Below are positions 19,275 to 28,329 of a stretch of DNA of 64,000 nt, in pieces. The position numbers and the translations under genes are program-made. Origin of the DNA: DASUAS01 sp963809795 (GTDB lineage: Bacteria; Actinomycetota; Acidimicrobiia; IMCC26256; DASPTH01); NCBI GenBank assembly GCA_963809795.1, contig CAWELN010000021.1, forward strand, positions 62,001-126,000, given 5' to 3'. Position 1 is the first letter of the stretch, and each line of letters starts with the position of its first letter. The notes below the pieces were generated by a model. That model saw only the letters and a list, made by a program, of their open reading frames with translations. It was not told where the DNA came from and ran no database searches.

Positions 19275-20447
19275 ATGACCGCAACCTTCGCGGACCTCGG
19301 CCTCCACGCCGACCTCGTCGCGACCCTGGCGCGCCAGGGCATCACCGATCCGTTTCCCATCCAGGAGCTCACCATCGCCGACGCCCTCGCCGGGCGCGAC
19401 GTGCTGGGCAAGGCCAAGACCGGCTCGGGCAAGACCCTCGCCTTCGGCCTCCCGCTCCTCGGCCGCATCGGCAAGGCGGAGCCCCGCCACCCCCGCGGCC
19501 TGATCCTCGTGCCGACCCGTGAGCTCGCCACCCAGGTCACGGACGCGCTCCGGCCCCTGGGCGAGGTGTGCGAGCGCAAGGTCCGGGCCGTCTACGGCGG
19601 CGTGTCCATGGACCCGCAGGTCACCGCGCTGCAGAAGGGCGTCGACGTCGTCGTCGGCACCCCGGGCCGGCTCATCGACCTCATCGAGCGGGGCGAGCTC
19701 TCCGTCGGGCACGTGGAGGTGCTCGTCGTGGACGAGGCCGACCGCATGGCCGACATGGGCTTCATGCCGCAGGTCCAGAAGATCCTGTACGGCATCCGCT
19801 CCGAGCACCAGACGATGCTGTTCTCGGCGACGCTCGACGGGGCGGTGAAGCGGCTGGTCGACCGCTACATGGTCGACCCCGTCTCGCACGAGGTCGACGA
19901 CGCCGAACCGACGGTCGACGAGATGGACCACGTCTTCCTCGCCGTCCACCAGATGGACAAGGTGAAGGTGGCGGCGTCCATCGCCCAGGGCGCCAACCGC
20001 ACCCTCGTGTTCGTGCGCACCAAGCGCGGCGCCGACCGGCTGGTGACGCAGCTGCGCCGCGAAGGCGTGCGGGCCGGCGCCATCCACGGTGACCTCCGCC
20101 AGGGTGCCCGGGAACGGGCGCTGTCGGAGTTCACCTCGGGCAAGGTGAAGGTGCTGGTCGCCACCGACGTGGCGGCGCGCGGCATCCACGTCGACGGTGT
20201 CGACGTCGTGGTGCACTTCGACCCGCCGGAGGACGAGAAGGCCTACCTCCACCGGTCGGGCCGCACCGCCCGGGCCGGGGAGAGCGGCGTCGCGGTCACG
20301 CTCATGCTCTGGAACCAGGAGAACGAGGTCCGGGTGATCCAGCGTCGCCTCGGCCTCCAGATCCCCGTGGTCGAGATCTTCTCCAACGACCCCCGTCTCC
20401 TCGACCTCCCCAACTGGAGCGTGGACGGGGTCGCGGTGAGCGCCTGA
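19275..20447 (+). CDS. DEAD-box RNA helicase
   Basis: 390 aa ATP-dependent RNA helicase core, without a long C-terminal extension. Q motif FADLGLHADLVATLARQGITDPFPIQ, motif I AKTGSGKT, Ia PTRELA, Ib TPGRL, II VDEADRM (DEAD), III SAT, IV TLVFVRTKRGADRL, V ATDVAARGIHV, VI HRSGRTARAG. Likely role in ribosome assembly or mRNA turnover. The ATG was chosen at the Q-motif; the longer open frame upstream is not conserved. A 259-nt spacer separates it from the divergent two-component genes, leaving room for a long 5' leader. Confidence 0.94.
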   Translation: MTATFADLGLHADLVATLARQGITDPFPIQELTIADALAGRDVLGKAKTGSGKTLAFGLPLLGRIGKAEPRHPRGLILVPTRELATQVTDALRPLGEVCERKVRAVYGGVSMDPQVTALQKGVDVVVGTPGRLIDLIERGELSVGHVEVLVVDEADRMADMGFMPQVQKILYGIRSEHQTMLFSATLDGAVKRLVDRYMVDPVSHEVDDAEPTVDEMDHVFLAVHQMDKVKVAASIAQGANRTLVFVRTKRGADRLVTQLRREGVRAGAIHGDLRQGARERALSEFTSGKVKVLVATDVAARGIHVDGVDVVVHFDPPEDEKAYLHRSGRTARAGESGVAVTLMLWNQENEVRVIQRRLGLQIPVVEIFSNDPRLLDLPNWSVDGVAVSA

Positions 20448-20502
20448 CCCGACCGCCCGAAACGATGGGGTCGGGGCCCGACCGGCGCGCGACCATGGGG
20501 CC

Positions 20503-21697
20503 ATGAGCCGCATCTCGCGCCGGGTCGGTGCCATCACGGAGTCCGCCACCCTCGCCGTCGACGCCAAGGCGAAGGCGCTGCAGGCCGCGGGCGAGGACGT
20601 CGTCGGCTTCGGCGCGGGCGAGCCCGACTTCCCCACGCCGGCCCACATCGTCGAGGCGGCGGCCGCCGCCTGCGCCGACCCCCGCAACCACAAGTACACG
20701 CCCACGCCGGGGCTGCCCGAGCTCCGGGCGGCCATCGCGGCCAAGACCGCACGCGACTCCGGCTATCTGGTCGATCCCGGCCAGGTCGTCGTCACCAACG
20801 GCGGCAAGCACGCGGTGTACAACGCGTTCCAGACCCTGCTCGACCCCGGCGACGAGGTCATCATCCCCGCGCCCTACTGGACCACGTATCCCGAGGCGGT
20901 GAAGCTGGCCGACGGCGTGCCCGTCGAGGTGTTCGCGCCGGAGCGTGCGGGATTCCGCGTCACGGTCGACCAGTTGGAAGCGGCGCGCACGCCGCGCACC
21001 AAGATCGTGCTGTTCGTGTCGCCCAGCAACCCGACCGGTGCGGTCTACCCGCGCCCCGAGGTCGAGGCCATCGGGCGGTGGGCCGTCGAGCACGGCGTCT
21101 GGGTGCTGACCGACGAGATCTACGAGCACCTCACCTACGGCGGTCACGAGTTCTCGTCGATGCCGGTGGTGGTCCCCGAGCTGGCCGACACCTGCGTCGT
21201 GCTCAACGGCGTCGCCAAGACGTACGCCATGACCGGGTGGCGCGTCGGGTGGATGATCGGGCCCGCCGACTTCACCGCCGCCGCGATCAACCTCCAGTCG
21301 CACCAGACGTCGAACGTCGCCGACGTCTGCCAGCGCGCCGCGCTCGCCGCGGTGGACGGCGACCTCGACGCGGTGGCCGAGATGCGCGCCGCGTTCGACC
21401 GCCGGGGCCGGGTCATGCACGAGTTGCTCACCGCGATCCCCGGCGTCACCTGCCTCGAGCCCGCAGGGCGCGTTCTACTGCTTCCCCTCGTTCGAGGGCG
21501 TGCTGGGTCGCCAGCTGGCCGGTCGTACGCCCACCACGACGCTGGAGCTGTGCGAGCTGATCCTCGACGAGGCCCGGGTCGCGATCGTCCCGGGCGAGGC
21601 GTTCGGTGCGCCCGGCTACGCCCGCCTGAGCTTCGCCCTTGCCGACGACGCCCTGGTCGAGGGCGTCGAGCGCATCGCGAAGTTCCTCACGCGGTAG
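20503..21697 (+). CDS. PLP-dependent aminotransferase, AspC-like (apparent frameshift)
   Basis: About 397 aa across one extra C in the run 21460-21462 (CLEP then QGAFYCFPSFEGVLGRQL). Class I fold type I enzyme: SRISRRVGAITESATLAVDAKA, GEPDFPTPAHI, the Asn/Pro of SPSNPTGAV, DEIYEHL, the Schiff-base Lys of LNGVAKTYAMTGWRVGW and the C-terminal substrate Arg in GYARLSFA. It resembles aspartate aminotransferases; specificity is not proven. Lies upstream of serA, with which it may share glutamate/2-oxoglutarate chemistry. Confidence 0.88.
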
Positions 21698-21776
21698 CCC
21701 CGACGCCGTGCCGGGGTTCGTCACGCGGCCCGTCGGCAGCGGGCGAAACGTTCCCGGCCCGACCGGGCGCTGCGTC

Positions 21777-21782
21777 TAGCCT
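21777..21782 (+). promoter_or_regulatory. -10 element TAGCCT of a leaderless serA promoter
   Basis: TAGCCT ends 7 nt before the serA ATG. Confidence 0.5.
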
Positions 21783-21789
21783 CGGCCCG

Positions 21790-23376
21790 ATGAAGCGCGT
21801 GCTGGTCACCGAACAGCTCGCCGACAGCGGGCTCGAGGCCATGCGCGGCGCCGGGCTCGAGGTCGACGTGCGCCTCGGACTCGCTCCCGAGGCGCTCCTC
21901 GACGCGGTCGGGGGAGCGTCGGCGCTGGTGATCCGTAGCGCGACCCACGTCACCGCCAAGGTGCTCGAAGCCGCCGACGAGCTGGTCGTCGTCGGGCGTG
22001 CCGGCATCGGCCTCGACAACGTCGACGTCGAGGCGGCCACGCGACGCGGCGTCATGGTGGTCAACGCGCCGCAGTCCAACGTGCTGTCGGCGGCGGAGCA
22101 CACCATCGCGCTCTTGCTCGCCCAGGCCCGCAACGTGCCGCAGGCCGACCGCGACCTCCGGAACGGCGAGTGGAATCGCACCCGGTGGGAGGGCGTCGAG
22201 CTGCACAACAAGATCCTCGGCATCGTCGGTCTCGGGCGGGTCGGCGTGCTCGTCGCGCAACGCGCCAACGCGTTCGGGATGCAGCTCGTGGCCTTCGACC
22301 CGTACGTGAGCCCCGACCGCGCCCGCCAGCTCGGCGTCGATCTCGTCCCCACCGTCGAGGAGATCGTGCGCCGGGCCGACTTCCTCACCATCCACCTGCC
22401 GAAGACGCCGGACACCGTGGGCTTGATCTCGGCCGAGCTGCTCACCCACGCCAAGCCGACACTGCGGATCGTCAACACCGCCCGCGGCGGCATCGTCGAC
22501 GAGGCCGCCCTGGCCGACGCCGTGCGCGAAGGTCGGATCGCGGGCGCCGCGCTCGACGTGTTCGCGCACGAGCCCACCACCGAGTCGCCTCTGTTCGGGC
22601 TGCCCGCGGTCGTGGTCACGCCGCACCTCGGTGCGTCCACGGTCGAGGCCCAGGACAAGGCGGGCCAGACCATCGCCGAGCAGGTCGTGCTCGCGCTGCG
22701 CGGCGAGTTCGTGCCCTTCGCGGTCAACCTCGCCGCCACCGAGGCGAACGCGACCGTGCAGCCGTTCATGCCGCTCGCGGAGCGACTCGGTCGGCTGTTC
22801 ACCGCGCTGGCCGGCGGCACCGTCGAGACGCTCGAGATCACCTACGAGGGCCAGATCGCCGACTACGACTGCCGGGTGCTCACGCTGTCGGTCCTGAAGG
22901 GCGTGCTCGGCCCGGTGGTCGACGAGCCGGTGTCGTTCGTGAACGCGCCGCAACTGGCCGAGGAGCGCGGCCTCGTGGTGCGGGAGACGACCTCGTCGTC
23001 GGCGCGCGACTACGTGAACCTCATCGAGCTGCGCGGCCACACCCCGGAGCGCAGCACCCATGTCGCGGGCACGTTGTACGGCAAGCAGGACGCCCCCCGC
23101 ATCGTCGCCATCGACGACTACATCGTCGAGCTGCCGCCGTCGAGCCACATGCTGGTCGTGCGCAACGAGGACAAGCCGGGCATGGTCGCCCGGGTGTCGA
23201 CGATCCTCGGCATCGACAACGGCATCAACATCGACGAGCTCGACCTGGGCCGCGGCCCGCAGGGCGACGTCTCGCTGATGCTGCTGTCGACGTCCACGCC
23301 GGTGACGGCGGAGGTGGTCACCCAGCTGCGGGCCATCGACGGCGTGGTCGACGCCCGCGCCATCGAGCTGGACTGA
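21790..23376 (+). CDS. serA: D-3-phosphoglycerate dehydrogenase
   Basis: 528 aa, the long (type I) form. NAD-binding GLGRVGVLVAQRANAFG, catalytic Arg in NTARGGIVDE, Glu in DVFAHEP and His in TPHLGAST, then the intervening allosteric-substrate-binding region (about 320-450) and a C-terminal ACT domain (HMLVVRNEDKPGMVARVSTI) for serine feedback. First step of serine synthesis from 3-phosphoglycerate. The substrate-binding N-terminus starts at MKRVLVTEQLADSGLEAM. Confidence 0.97.
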   Translation: MKRVLVTEQLADSGLEAMRGAGLEVDVRLGLAPEALLDAVGGASALVIRSATHVTAKVLEAADELVVVGRAGIGLDNVDVEAATRRGVMVVNAPQSNVLSAAEHTIALLLAQARNVPQADRDLRNGEWNRTRWEGVELHNKILGIVGLGRVGVLVAQRANAFGMQLVAFDPYVSPDRARQLGVDLVPTVEEIVRRADFLTIHLPKTPDTVGLISAELLTHAKPTLRIVNTARGGIVDEAALADAVREGRIAGAALDVFAHEPTTESPLFGLPAVVVTPHLGASTVEAQDKAGQTIAEQVVLALRGEFVPFAVNLAATEANATVQPFMPLAERLGRLFTALAGGTVETLEITYEGQIADYDCRVLTLSVLKGVLGPVVDEPVSFVNAPQLAEERGLVVRETTSSSARDYVNLIELRGHTPERSTHVAGTLYGKQDAPRIVAIDDYIVELPPSSHMLVVRNEDKPGMVARVSTILGIDNGINIDELDLGRGPQGDVSLMLLSTSTPVTAEVVTQLRAIDGVVDARAIELD

Positions 23377-23435
23377 CTCTTCACCGTCGCTCGCGTCCGC
23401 TCGACTCCGTCCCAGCGGGCGAGACGAGCGGGGTG

Positions 23436-23783
23436 CTACCGCTTGCTGGCGCGGAGGCCGTCGGCCTCGGCCGCGGCGGCCGACAGGTAGCAGCGGTCGG
23501 CGTGGGTGCGGGAGTAGTTGGCACCGCCGGGCAGGTGGAAGATCCCGCTGCTCAGCTTCGCCTTCACCGGGTGGTGGGTGGGGCACGCCCCGGTCTCGGC
23601 GGCTTCGACCCACGGCGCCGCGGCGGCGACCGCGGGCTGCGGCGCGAGCGGTTGCGCCTCGGCGGGGGCGGTGGAGGCGGGTCGCGTCGAGAGTGCCCGG
23701 AAGAGCGCGTAGCCCGCACCGGCCAGGATCGCGAGTCGGAGGAGGTGTCGCACGATCGTCCGCACGGAGCAATCCTCGCGCAT
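23436..23783 (-). CDS. Small membrane-anchored protein with sunset-like domain
   Basis: 115 aa. One N-terminal transmembrane helix (VRHLLRLAILAGAGYALFRA), an Ala/Pro-rich linker, then a compact C-terminal module CPTHHPVKAKLSSGIFHLPG and GANYSRTHADRCYLSAAAAEADGLRASKR, which matches the pattern of the so-called sunset domain (ChPVKGN..GIYHxPGGxxY..T.pe.CF). Such domains occur at the ends of actinobacterial and firmicute surface proteins; their ligand is unknown. It faces the leuA leader and is divergent from it. The start could also be the GTG at 23765. Confidence 0.68.
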   Translation of the reverse strand: MREDCSVRTIVRHLLRLAILAGAGYALFRALSTRPASTAPAEAQPLAPQPAVAAAAPWVEAAETGACPTHHPVKAKLSSGIFHLPGGANYSRTHADRCYLSAAAAEADGLRASKR

Positions 23784-23810
23784 GTCCCTCGGCGAACCGG
23801 GGCAATCGAG

Positions 23811-23839
23811 TTGACACCGCACCCCCGGTCTGGCAGCAT
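23811..23839 (+). promoter_or_regulatory. Promoter of the leuA leader transcript
   Basis: TTGACA at 23811-23816, 17-nt spacer, CAGCAT at 23834-23839. Predicted transcription start about 23846-23849, that is, at the leader-peptide ATG, making the leader peptide itself leaderless or nearly so. Confidence 0.65.
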
Positions 23840-23848
23840 GCTTGGTTC

Positions 23849-23890
23849 ATGACGAAGGAACTGCGCACCCAGAGCCTCCTCCTTACGTAG
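23849..23890 (+). CDS. leuL: leuA leader peptide MTKELRTQSLLLT
   Basis: 13-codon ORF ending in three consecutive Leu codons (CTC CTC CTT), plus one earlier Leu, immediately before two mutually placed hairpins and a U-tract, with leuA starting 119 nt after its stop. Ribosome stalling at the Leu codons when charged tRNA-Leu is low would change which hairpin forms. This is the classic layout of translation-coupled transcription attenuation. Too short for normal gene callers; strength comes from position, codon content and the terminator. Confidence 0.85.
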   Translation: MTKELRTQSLLLT

Positions 23891-23892
23891 CT

Positions 23893-23951
23893 GCGGGCAC
23901 CCTCCGGTGCTCGCGGACGCCTCCTCGTGCCTCACGGCCGGGGAGGTTTTT
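23893..23951 (+). terminator. Attenuator of leuA: pause/antiterminator hairpin plus intrinsic terminator
   Basis: Hairpin 1: 23893-23901 pairs with 23906-23914 (9 bp, one G-U, CTCC loop), starting 2 nt after the leader stop. Hairpin 2: 23920-23931 pairs with 23936-23946 (CCTCCTCGTGCC against GGCCGGGGAGG, one bulge) with a TCAC loop, followed directly by TTTTT at 23947-23951. Hairpin 2 is a textbook Rho-independent terminator in front of leuA. Confidence 0.85.
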
Positions 23952-24009
23952 CGTTGCCCGGATCGCCCTCGGCACCGCAACCCTGGGATCCCACGAGAGA
24001 GAGCCAGCC

Positions 24010-25557
24010 ATGACCGAGCACGTGAAGATCTTCGACACCACGCTGCGCGACGGTGAGCAGTCGCCCGGCATCTCGCTCGACGTGGGCGAGAAGCTCGAGA
24101 TCGCCGAGCAGCTCGCACGGCTCGGCGTCGACGTGATCGAGGCGGGCTTCCCGATCGCCAGCCAGGGCGACTTCGAAGCGGTCGAGGCCATCGCCCGGAG
24201 CGTGCGCGGCTCCACCATCGCCGGGCTCTCCCGCACCGCGTTCAAGGACGTCGACCGCGCCTGGGAGGCCGTGCGCGACGCCGAGCACCCACGCATCCAC
24301 ATCTTCATCGCCACGTCGCCGATCCACATGAAGAAGAAGCTGCGCATGACCGAGGACGAGGTGCGGTCCGAGACCACCGCCGCGGTCGCCCGCGCGCGGG
24401 GCTACTGCGACGACGTCGAGTTCTCGCCTGAGGACGGCAGCCGTTCCGACCCCGACTTCCTGGTCGAGGTGTGCCAGCTCGCGGTCAGCAACGGCGCCAG
24501 CACCCTGAACATCCCCGACACCGTCGGCTACGGGGTCCCCGAGGAGTACGCAGGCCTGATCCGGTACGTGCTCGACAACGTCGACGGTGAGTTCGTGGTC
24601 TCGACGCACTGCCACAACGACCTGGGCCTGGCGGTGGCCAACTCGCTGGCCGGGATCGGCGCCGGCGCCCGGCAGGTGGAGTGCGCGATCAACGGCCTCG
24701 GCGAGCGCGCCGGCAACGCCGCGCTCGAGGAGATCGTGATGGCGCTGCGCACCCGCAACGACTACTTCGACGGCGTGCACACCAGCGTGAAGAGCGAGGA
24801 GCTGGCGCGGACGTCCAGGATGGTCGCCCGGCTCACGGGCTACCCGGTCCAGTACAACAAGGCGATCATCGGCCGCAACGCGTTCGCCCACGAGGCGGGC
24901 ATCCACCAGCACGGGGTGCTGGAAGACCGCGAGACCTACGAGATCATCGACGCGTCGACCGTCGGGCAGGAAGCGGCGCAGATCGTGCTGGGCAAGCACT
25001 CGGGTCGCCACGCGTTCGCCGACTCGCTGGAGAAGATGGGCCTGCACGTGCAGGGCGACGCGCTCAACCAGGCGTTCACCCGGTTCAAGGAGCTGGCCGA
25101 CCGCAAGGTCGAGATCACCGAGGCCGACCTCGAGGCGATCGTCGTCGAGGAGCTCGGCATCGGGACCGTGCACCGCTTCACGATGGTCAGCCTGGAGCTG
25201 CGCGGCGGCACCGTCGCCACCCCGAGCGCACACGTCGTGCTCACCGACGGCGACGGCAAGGTCGACGCCGACGGTGAGGGCAACGGCATGATCGACGCCG
25301 CCATCGAGGCGATCGGCCGCGCCACCGGCGTGTCGGGCACGGTGCTCGACTTCAAGGTGTCGTCGGTGACCAAGGGGGGCGACGCGCTCGGTGACGTCGT
25401 CATCCAGCTCGAGGTCGACGGGCTGAAGGCGGCGGGTCGCGGGGTCGCCACCGACGTCGTCGAGGCGTCGGCGCGGGCGTACCTCAGCGCGGTCAACAAG
25501 ATCGTCCGTCTGCGGGAGCGTCCGGACCGGCGCGCCGTCGAAGAAGTCGGTCCGTGA
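24010..25557 (+). CDS. leuA: 2-isopropylmalate synthase
   Basis: 515 aa, bacterial LeuA type. HMGL-like TIM barrel with IFDTTLRDGEQSPG (metal Asp and catalytic Arg), THCHNDLGLAVANSL (metal His pair) and GLGERAGNAALEEIVMAL. It ends in a regulatory LeuA_dimer domain from about 385 (TVHRFTMVSLELRGGT... VLTDGDGKV). Condenses acetyl-CoA with 2-oxoisovalerate to open leucine synthesis; the C-terminal domain normally gives leucine feedback. Controlled by the Leu-codon attenuator immediately upstream. leuCD and leuB are elsewhere in the window, not in the same operon. Confidence 0.95.
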   Translation: MTEHVKIFDTTLRDGEQSPGISLDVGEKLEIAEQLARLGVDVIEAGFPIASQGDFEAVEAIARSVRGSTIAGLSRTAFKDVDRAWEAVRDAEHPRIHIFIATSPIHMKKKLRMTEDEVRSETTAAVARARGYCDDVEFSPEDGSRSDPDFLVEVCQLAVSNGASTLNIPDTVGYGVPEEYAGLIRYVLDNVDGEFVVSTHCHNDLGLAVANSLAGIGAGARQVECAINGLGERAGNAALEEIVMALRTRNDYFDGVHTSVKSEELARTSRMVARLTGYPVQYNKAIIGRNAFAHEAGIHQHGVLEDRETYEIIDASTVGQEAAQIVLGKHSGRHAFADSLEKMGLHVQGDALNQAFTRFKELADRKVEITEADLEAIVVEELGIGTVHRFTMVSLELRGGTVATPSAHVVLTDGDGKVDADGEGNGMIDAAIEAIGRATGVSGTVLDFKVSSVTKGGDALGDVVIQLEVDGLKAAGRGVATDVVEASARAYLSAVNKIVRLRERPDRRAVEEVGP

Positions 25558-25703
25558 GCGTCGGGGCCGTCAATCGCTCGAACCAGTTGGCGCCGGCCGG
25601 CGTGCAGCTCGCGTGGTTGCGTGATCTCGGCTTCGTCGGCGTGGACTGCTTCTGGAAGTGGCGGGAGCTCGCGCTGCTGGCGGGGACGAAGCCCACGGAC
25701 TGA
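25554..25703 (+). pseudogene. C-terminal remnant of a class I SAM methyltransferase
   Basis: 49-codon frame opening at a GTG that overlaps the leuA stop (GTGA) and ending TGA 25703. Its product carries QLAWLRDLGFVGVDCFWKW followed by RELALLAGTKP, which is how many small actinobacterial methyltransferases end; the Rossmann SAM-binding part is missing because leuA occupies the upstream DNA. Most likely a decayed fragment; a short coupled protein is possible. Confidence 0.5.
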
Positions 25704-25740
25704 CGCCGGCAATCCCCGGTGGCGCGCGCCCGGGAACCGG

Positions 25741-25746
25741 TAGCGT
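25741..25746 (+). promoter_or_regulatory. -10 element TAGCGT of a leaderless ABC-operon promoter
   Basis: TAGCGT ends 8 nt before the GTG at 25755 and supports that codon as the start of the ATPase gene. Confidence 0.5.
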
Positions 25747-25754
25747 CGGCGCTC

Positions 25755-26696
25755 GTGTCGGTTGCGGGCTCCGAGCCCCTCATCCGGGGTACCAACGTGT
25801 CGAAGCGCTTCGGCAGCTTCGTCGCGGTCGACGGCATCGACTTCCACGTGGAGCCGGGTGAGGCGTTCGGCTTCCTGGGTCCGAACGGCGCGGGCAAGAC
25901 GTCGACGATGCGCATGATCGGCTGCGTGTCGAAGCCGACCGGAGGCGAGCTGCGCATCCTCGGCATGGACCCCGCGGTCGACGGCTCGAGCATCCGCGCC
26001 CGGCTGGGTGTCGTGCCGCAGGAGGACAGCCTCGACTCCGAGCTCACCGTGCTCGACAACCTCATCATCTACGGGCGCTACTTCGACCTGCCGCACCAGG
26101 AGATCCGCCGGCGCGCCGAGGAGCTGCTCGAGTTCATGCAGCTCGGCGACCGGCGCAACGACCTCGTCGACCCGTTGTCGGGCGGCATGAAGCGGCGATT
26201 GACGATCGGTCGGGCGCTGATCAACCAACCCGATCTCCTGCTGCTCGACGAGCCCACGACCGGGCTCGACCCGCAGGCGCGCCACCTCCTGTGGGACCGC
26301 TTCTACCGGCTCAAGCGCGACGGCGTCACCACGGTGCTGACGACGCACTACATGGACGAGGCCGAGCAGCTCTGCGACCGGCTCGTGATCATGGACGGCG
26401 GCCGCATCGTCACCGAGGGCTCACCGCGCGAGCTGGTGGCGCGCCACGCCACGCGTGAGGTCGTCGAGCTCAGGTTCACCACGCCCGAAGCGCGCGACGC
26501 GGCCCTGCCCCGCCTGGCCGAGTTCGGCGAGCGGGTCGAGGCGCTGACCGACCGAGTGCTCGTGTACACGCACGACGCGGCGAAGGTCGTCGGCCTGGTC
26601 GGCGACGGCGAGCTGCAGCCGGAATCGGTGTACGAACGGCGTGGCACGCTCGAGGACGTGTTCCTCATCCTCACCGGCCGCACGCTCGAGGACTGA
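25755..26696 (+). CDS. ABC-2 type transporter ATP-binding protein
   Basis: 313 aa. Walker A GPNGAGKTST, signature LSGGMKRRLTIGRA, Walker B LLLLDEPTTGLD, H-loop LTTHYMDEAEQL. Signature and C-terminal extension resemble NodI/DrrA ATPases that power small-molecule or lipid-linked export. Followed by two permease genes (1-nt gap, then 4-nt overlap), forming one exporter operon. Start set at GTG 25755 because of the -10 box; GTG 25719 is the alternative. The cargo is unknown. Confidence 0.92.
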   Translation: MSVAGSEPLIRGTNVSKRFGSFVAVDGIDFHVEPGEAFGFLGPNGAGKTSTMRMIGCVSKPTGGELRILGMDPAVDGSSIRARLGVVPQEDSLDSELTVLDNLIIYGRYFDLPHQEIRRRAEELLEFMQLGDRRNDLVDPLSGGMKRRLTIGRALINQPDLLLLDEPTTGLDPQARHLLWDRFYRLKRDGVTTVLTTHYMDEAEQLCDRLVIMDGGRIVTEGSPRELVARHATREVVELRFTTPEARDAALPRLAEFGERVEALTDRVLVYTHDAAKVVGLVGDGELQPESVYERRGTLEDVFLILTGRTLED

Positions 26697-26697
26697 C

Positions 26698-27474
26698 GTG
26701 GCGACGCCGGCCGCGCTGCGGATCGTCGAGAAGGAATGGCTGGCGTGGCGCCGCCTCTGGAAGGCGTCGGTGTTCCAGGCGACGATCTCGCCGCTGCTGT
26801 TCCTCGCCGCCATGGGACTCGGGCTCGGCGATCTCGTCAACAAGGGCTCGGGCGGAGTGAACGGCGTCGACTACCTGGTGTTCGTCACGCCCGGGCTCAT
26901 GGCCGCCAGCGCCATGATGCAGGCGGCGGGGGAGTCGCTCTGGCCCGTTCTCGGCGGGGTCAAGTGGATGCGCACGTACCACGCGGCGGTGGCGACACCG
27001 ATCAGCGCCGGCGCGCTCTTCGCCGGGCACGTGCTGTGGACCTGCCTCCGCGTGCTCCTGTCGGCGTCGGTGTTCCTGGTGGTGGCGACGATCCTGGGCG
27101 GCGTGCCGTCGTGGTGGGGTGTGCTGGCGATCCCGGCTGCGGTGCTGGGCGCGTCGGTGTTCGCGGCCGCGCTGAACGCGTACGCGGTGACGCAGGAGAG
27201 CGACCTGCCGTTCGCGGTGATCATGCGCATCGGGCTGTTCCCGCTGTTCCTGTTCTCGGGCACGTTCTTCCCGACCAGCCGGCTGCCCGATTGGCTCCAG
27301 CCGGTGTCGTGGTTCTCGCCGCTGTGGCACGCGGTCGAGCTGTGCCGCGCCGCGACGACGGGCTCGTCGCCGTCGTTCGGAACCGTGGCGGGGCACGTGG
27401 CGTTCCTGGTCGCGGCGCTGGCGGCCGGCTGCTGGTGGGGCGTCCGGCGGTTCACCCGGGCGCTGACCGCATGA
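26698..27474 (+). CDS. ABC-2 type transporter permease
   Basis: 258 aa integral membrane protein with about six hydrophobic helices (for example ISPLLFLAAMGLGLG, LRVLLSASVFLVVATILG and HVAFLVAALAAGCWWG). The motif MRIGLFPLFLFSGTFFPTSR is the conserved NodJ/DrrB-type loop near the fifth helix. GTG start one nt after the ATPase stop. Paired with the next permease, so the channel is probably a heterodimer. Confidence 0.9.
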   Translation: MATPAALRIVEKEWLAWRRLWKASVFQATISPLLFLAAMGLGLGDLVNKGSGGVNGVDYLVFVTPGLMAASAMMQAAGESLWPVLGGVKWMRTYHAAVATPISAGALFAGHVLWTCLRVLLSASVFLVVATILGGVPSWWGVLAIPAAVLGASVFAAALNAYAVTQESDLPFAVIMRIGLFPLFLFSGTFFPTSRLPDWLQPVSWFSPLWHAVELCRAATTGSSPSFGTVAGHVAFLVAALAAGCWWGVRRFTRALTA

Positions 27475-28286
27475 TCTCGGCCATCGCGGTCAAGGAGGCC
27501 GGCCGCCGCCGCGCGGGCTCGACGGGGCGTGGCGCACTGCGCGTCGTCGAGCGGAACGTCCTGGCGTACCGGCGCATGTGGCTGGCGTTCGTCACCGGCC
27601 TGTTCGAGCCGTTGCTCTACCTGCTGTCGATCGGCATCGGCGTCGGCGGGCTGGTGGGGAAGGTGCCGGGGCCGGGCGGGCAGCCGATCCCGTACGACCA
27701 GTTCGTCGCGCCGGGGCTCATGGCGGCGGCGGCGATGAACGGTGCGGTGCTCGACACGACGTTCAACTTCTTCTTCAAGTTCAAGTACGCGCACACCTAC
27801 GACGCGATGCTGGCCACGCCGCTCGAGGTGGGGGACATCGCGCAGGGTGAGCTGACGTGGGCGCTGATCCGGGGCGCGATCTACTCGGCGGCGTTCCTGC
27901 TGACGATGCTGGTTCTCGGGCTGGTCGGCTCGTGGTGGGCGGTGCTCGCGCTGCCCGCGGCGGCGCTGATCGCGTTCGGCTTCGCGGGTGCGGGGATCGC
28001 GGCGACGACGTACATGCGGTCGTGGACCGACTTCGACTTCGTGAACCTGGCGCTGATCCCGATGTTCCTGTTCGCGGCGACGTTCTTCCCGTTGTCGCAA
28101 TACCCGGTGGGGTTGCAGTGGGTGGTGCGGTGCACGCCCCTCTACCAGGGCGTCGCGCTCGAGCGCGGCCTCACCACCGGGCAGCTGACCTGGACCATGC
28201 TCCTCAACGTCACCTACCTCACCATCCTCGGCACCGTCGGCCTCCGCGTCGCCACCCGCCGTCTCCGCCAGCTCCTCCAGCCGTAG
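27471..28286 (+). CDS. ABC-2 type transporter permease
   Basis: 271 aa, paralogous to the preceding permease: same order of helices and the same late motif (ALIPMFLFAATFFPLSQYP). Overlaps it by ATGA, so translation is coupled. A 25-residue basic N-terminus (KEAGRRRAGSTGRG) precedes the first helix and is absent from its sister. Last gene of the three-gene exporter operon; convergent with leuD. Confidence 0.9.
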   Translation: MISAIAVKEAGRRRAGSTGRGALRVVERNVLAYRRMWLAFVTGLFEPLLYLLSIGIGVGGLVGKVPGPGGQPIPYDQFVAPGLMAAAAMNGAVLDTTFNFFFKFKYAHTYDAMLATPLEVGDIAQGELTWALIRGAIYSAAFLLTMLVLGLVGSWWAVLALPAAALIAFGFAGAGIAATTYMRSWTDFDFVNLALIPMFLFAATFFPLSQYPVGLQWVVRCTPLYQGVALERGLTTGQLTWTMLLNVTYLTILGTVGLRVATRRLRQLLQP

Positions 28287-28329
28287 CCCGCACGCACACC
28301 GCCGGTTCAGGAGAGGGGTTCGCGCCTGG

